Assembly (NCBI GenBank): GCA_900696485.1
Contig: CAADGG010000050.1
Span: 1-41,572, forward strand
Direction: 5' to 3'
Source of the DNA: an uncultured Pseudomonadota bacterium
Lineage (GTDB): Bacteria > Myxococcota_A > UBA9160 > PR03
DNA length: 41,572 bases
In this document: positions 41,497-41,572 of the stretch, piece after piece
Position numbering within the stretch: the stretch's first letter is position 1
How the letters are laid out: the number at the start of each line of letters is the position of its first letter
Notes under the pieces: generated by a model
Seen by the model: only the letters and a program-made list of their open reading frames with translations
The model's database searches: none
Told to the model about the DNA's origin: nothing
Position numbers and translations under genes: made by a program

Positions 41497-41572
41497 ATCG
41501 TCGGCCGATGCTCGGATCGTCGGCCGATGCTCGGATCGTCGGCCGATGCTCGGATCGTCGGCCGATGCTCGG
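41478..41572 (+). repeat. 19-bp tandem array at window end
   Basis: The unit ATCGTCGGCCGATGCTCGG repeats exactly four times (41497-41572) after a near-complete first unit that is the natural end of repeat copy E. Inside each unit, CGGCCG is self-complementary. There are no spacers, so it is not a CRISPR array. The array runs off the window, so its full length is unknown. Confidence 0.95.

Noticed and set aside
41478..41572. Possible CRISPR array at the window end
   Set aside because: Units are 19 bp and directly adjacent with no spacers, and no cas gene is near.

Overview
The window is very GC-rich, roughly two thirds or more by eye, dipping between about 34.1 and 37.5 kb. It has the densely packed, free-living style of a Gram-negative bacterium. 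A lipoprotein with a lipobox, two PEP-CTERM surface proteins, a DUF1329 secreted protein, a bacterioferritin/Bfd pair under a Fur-type operator and a sigma-54-type promoter all suggest a proteobacterial, myxobacterial or related lineage. Nothing here fixes the taxon. No rRNA, tRNA, CRISPR array or complete transposase gene was seen.

Layout. 0-6.2 kb: a GMC flavin oxidoreductase with its small subunit-3-like partner, a type B carboxylesterase, a UbiA-type prenyltransferase and a crotonase. 6.2-9.6 kb: a glucuronokinase-like GHMP kinase translationally coupled to a GH36-like glycosidase; the kinase ends inside a 91-bp near-perfect palindrome. 9.7-12.1 kb: ergothioneine genes egtB-egtD. 12.3-14.6 kb: an EamA exporter coupled to a ceramidase-like hydrolase. 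14.6-15.5 kb: bfd-bfr with a Fur box. 15.8-16.1 kb: a small secreted protein. 16.2-23.4 kb: a two-gene AddA/AddB-like helicase-nuclease. 23.4-27.3 kb: OsmC, a remnant of an alcohol dehydrogenase, DUF1329, an RluA-type pseudouridine synthase and a PilZ protein. 27.6-34.0 kb: a second carboxylesterase, an EntS-like exporter, a deazaflavin-type nitroreductase, a PEP-CTERM protein behind a sigma-54-type promoter, an aldehyde dehydrogenase and an NfeD-like membrane protein. 34.1-37.5 kb: a lower-GC, decayed region with fragments of istB, hsdM and a small membrane protein, plus an intact lipoprotein, a DUF4236 protein, a voltage-gated-type K+ channel and a 113-bp imperfect palindrome. 37.8-41.2 kb: a 1128-residue penicillin-acylase-type hydrolase with calcium-binding-type repeats and a PEP-CTERM anchor.

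Three kinds of repeat run through the window. The first is a dispersed, foldable element with short terminal inverted repeats, present at 1, 2443, 37596 and 41311; it lies just after stop codons and also at both window ends. The second is a REP-like sequence, two arms forming the palindrome at 6250-6340 and one diverged copy at 27499. The third class is local tandem repeats, a hexamer upstream of egtB and a 19-bp unit running off the right end.

Many gene pairs are joined by 4-base GTGA or ATGA overlaps, which makes operon partners fairly secure. The most unusual items are the surface-anchored acylase with two inserted beta modules, the glycosidase-kinase pair whose kinase tail is encoded by a repeat, and a bacterioferritin lacking both histidine ligands of its ferroxidase centre.
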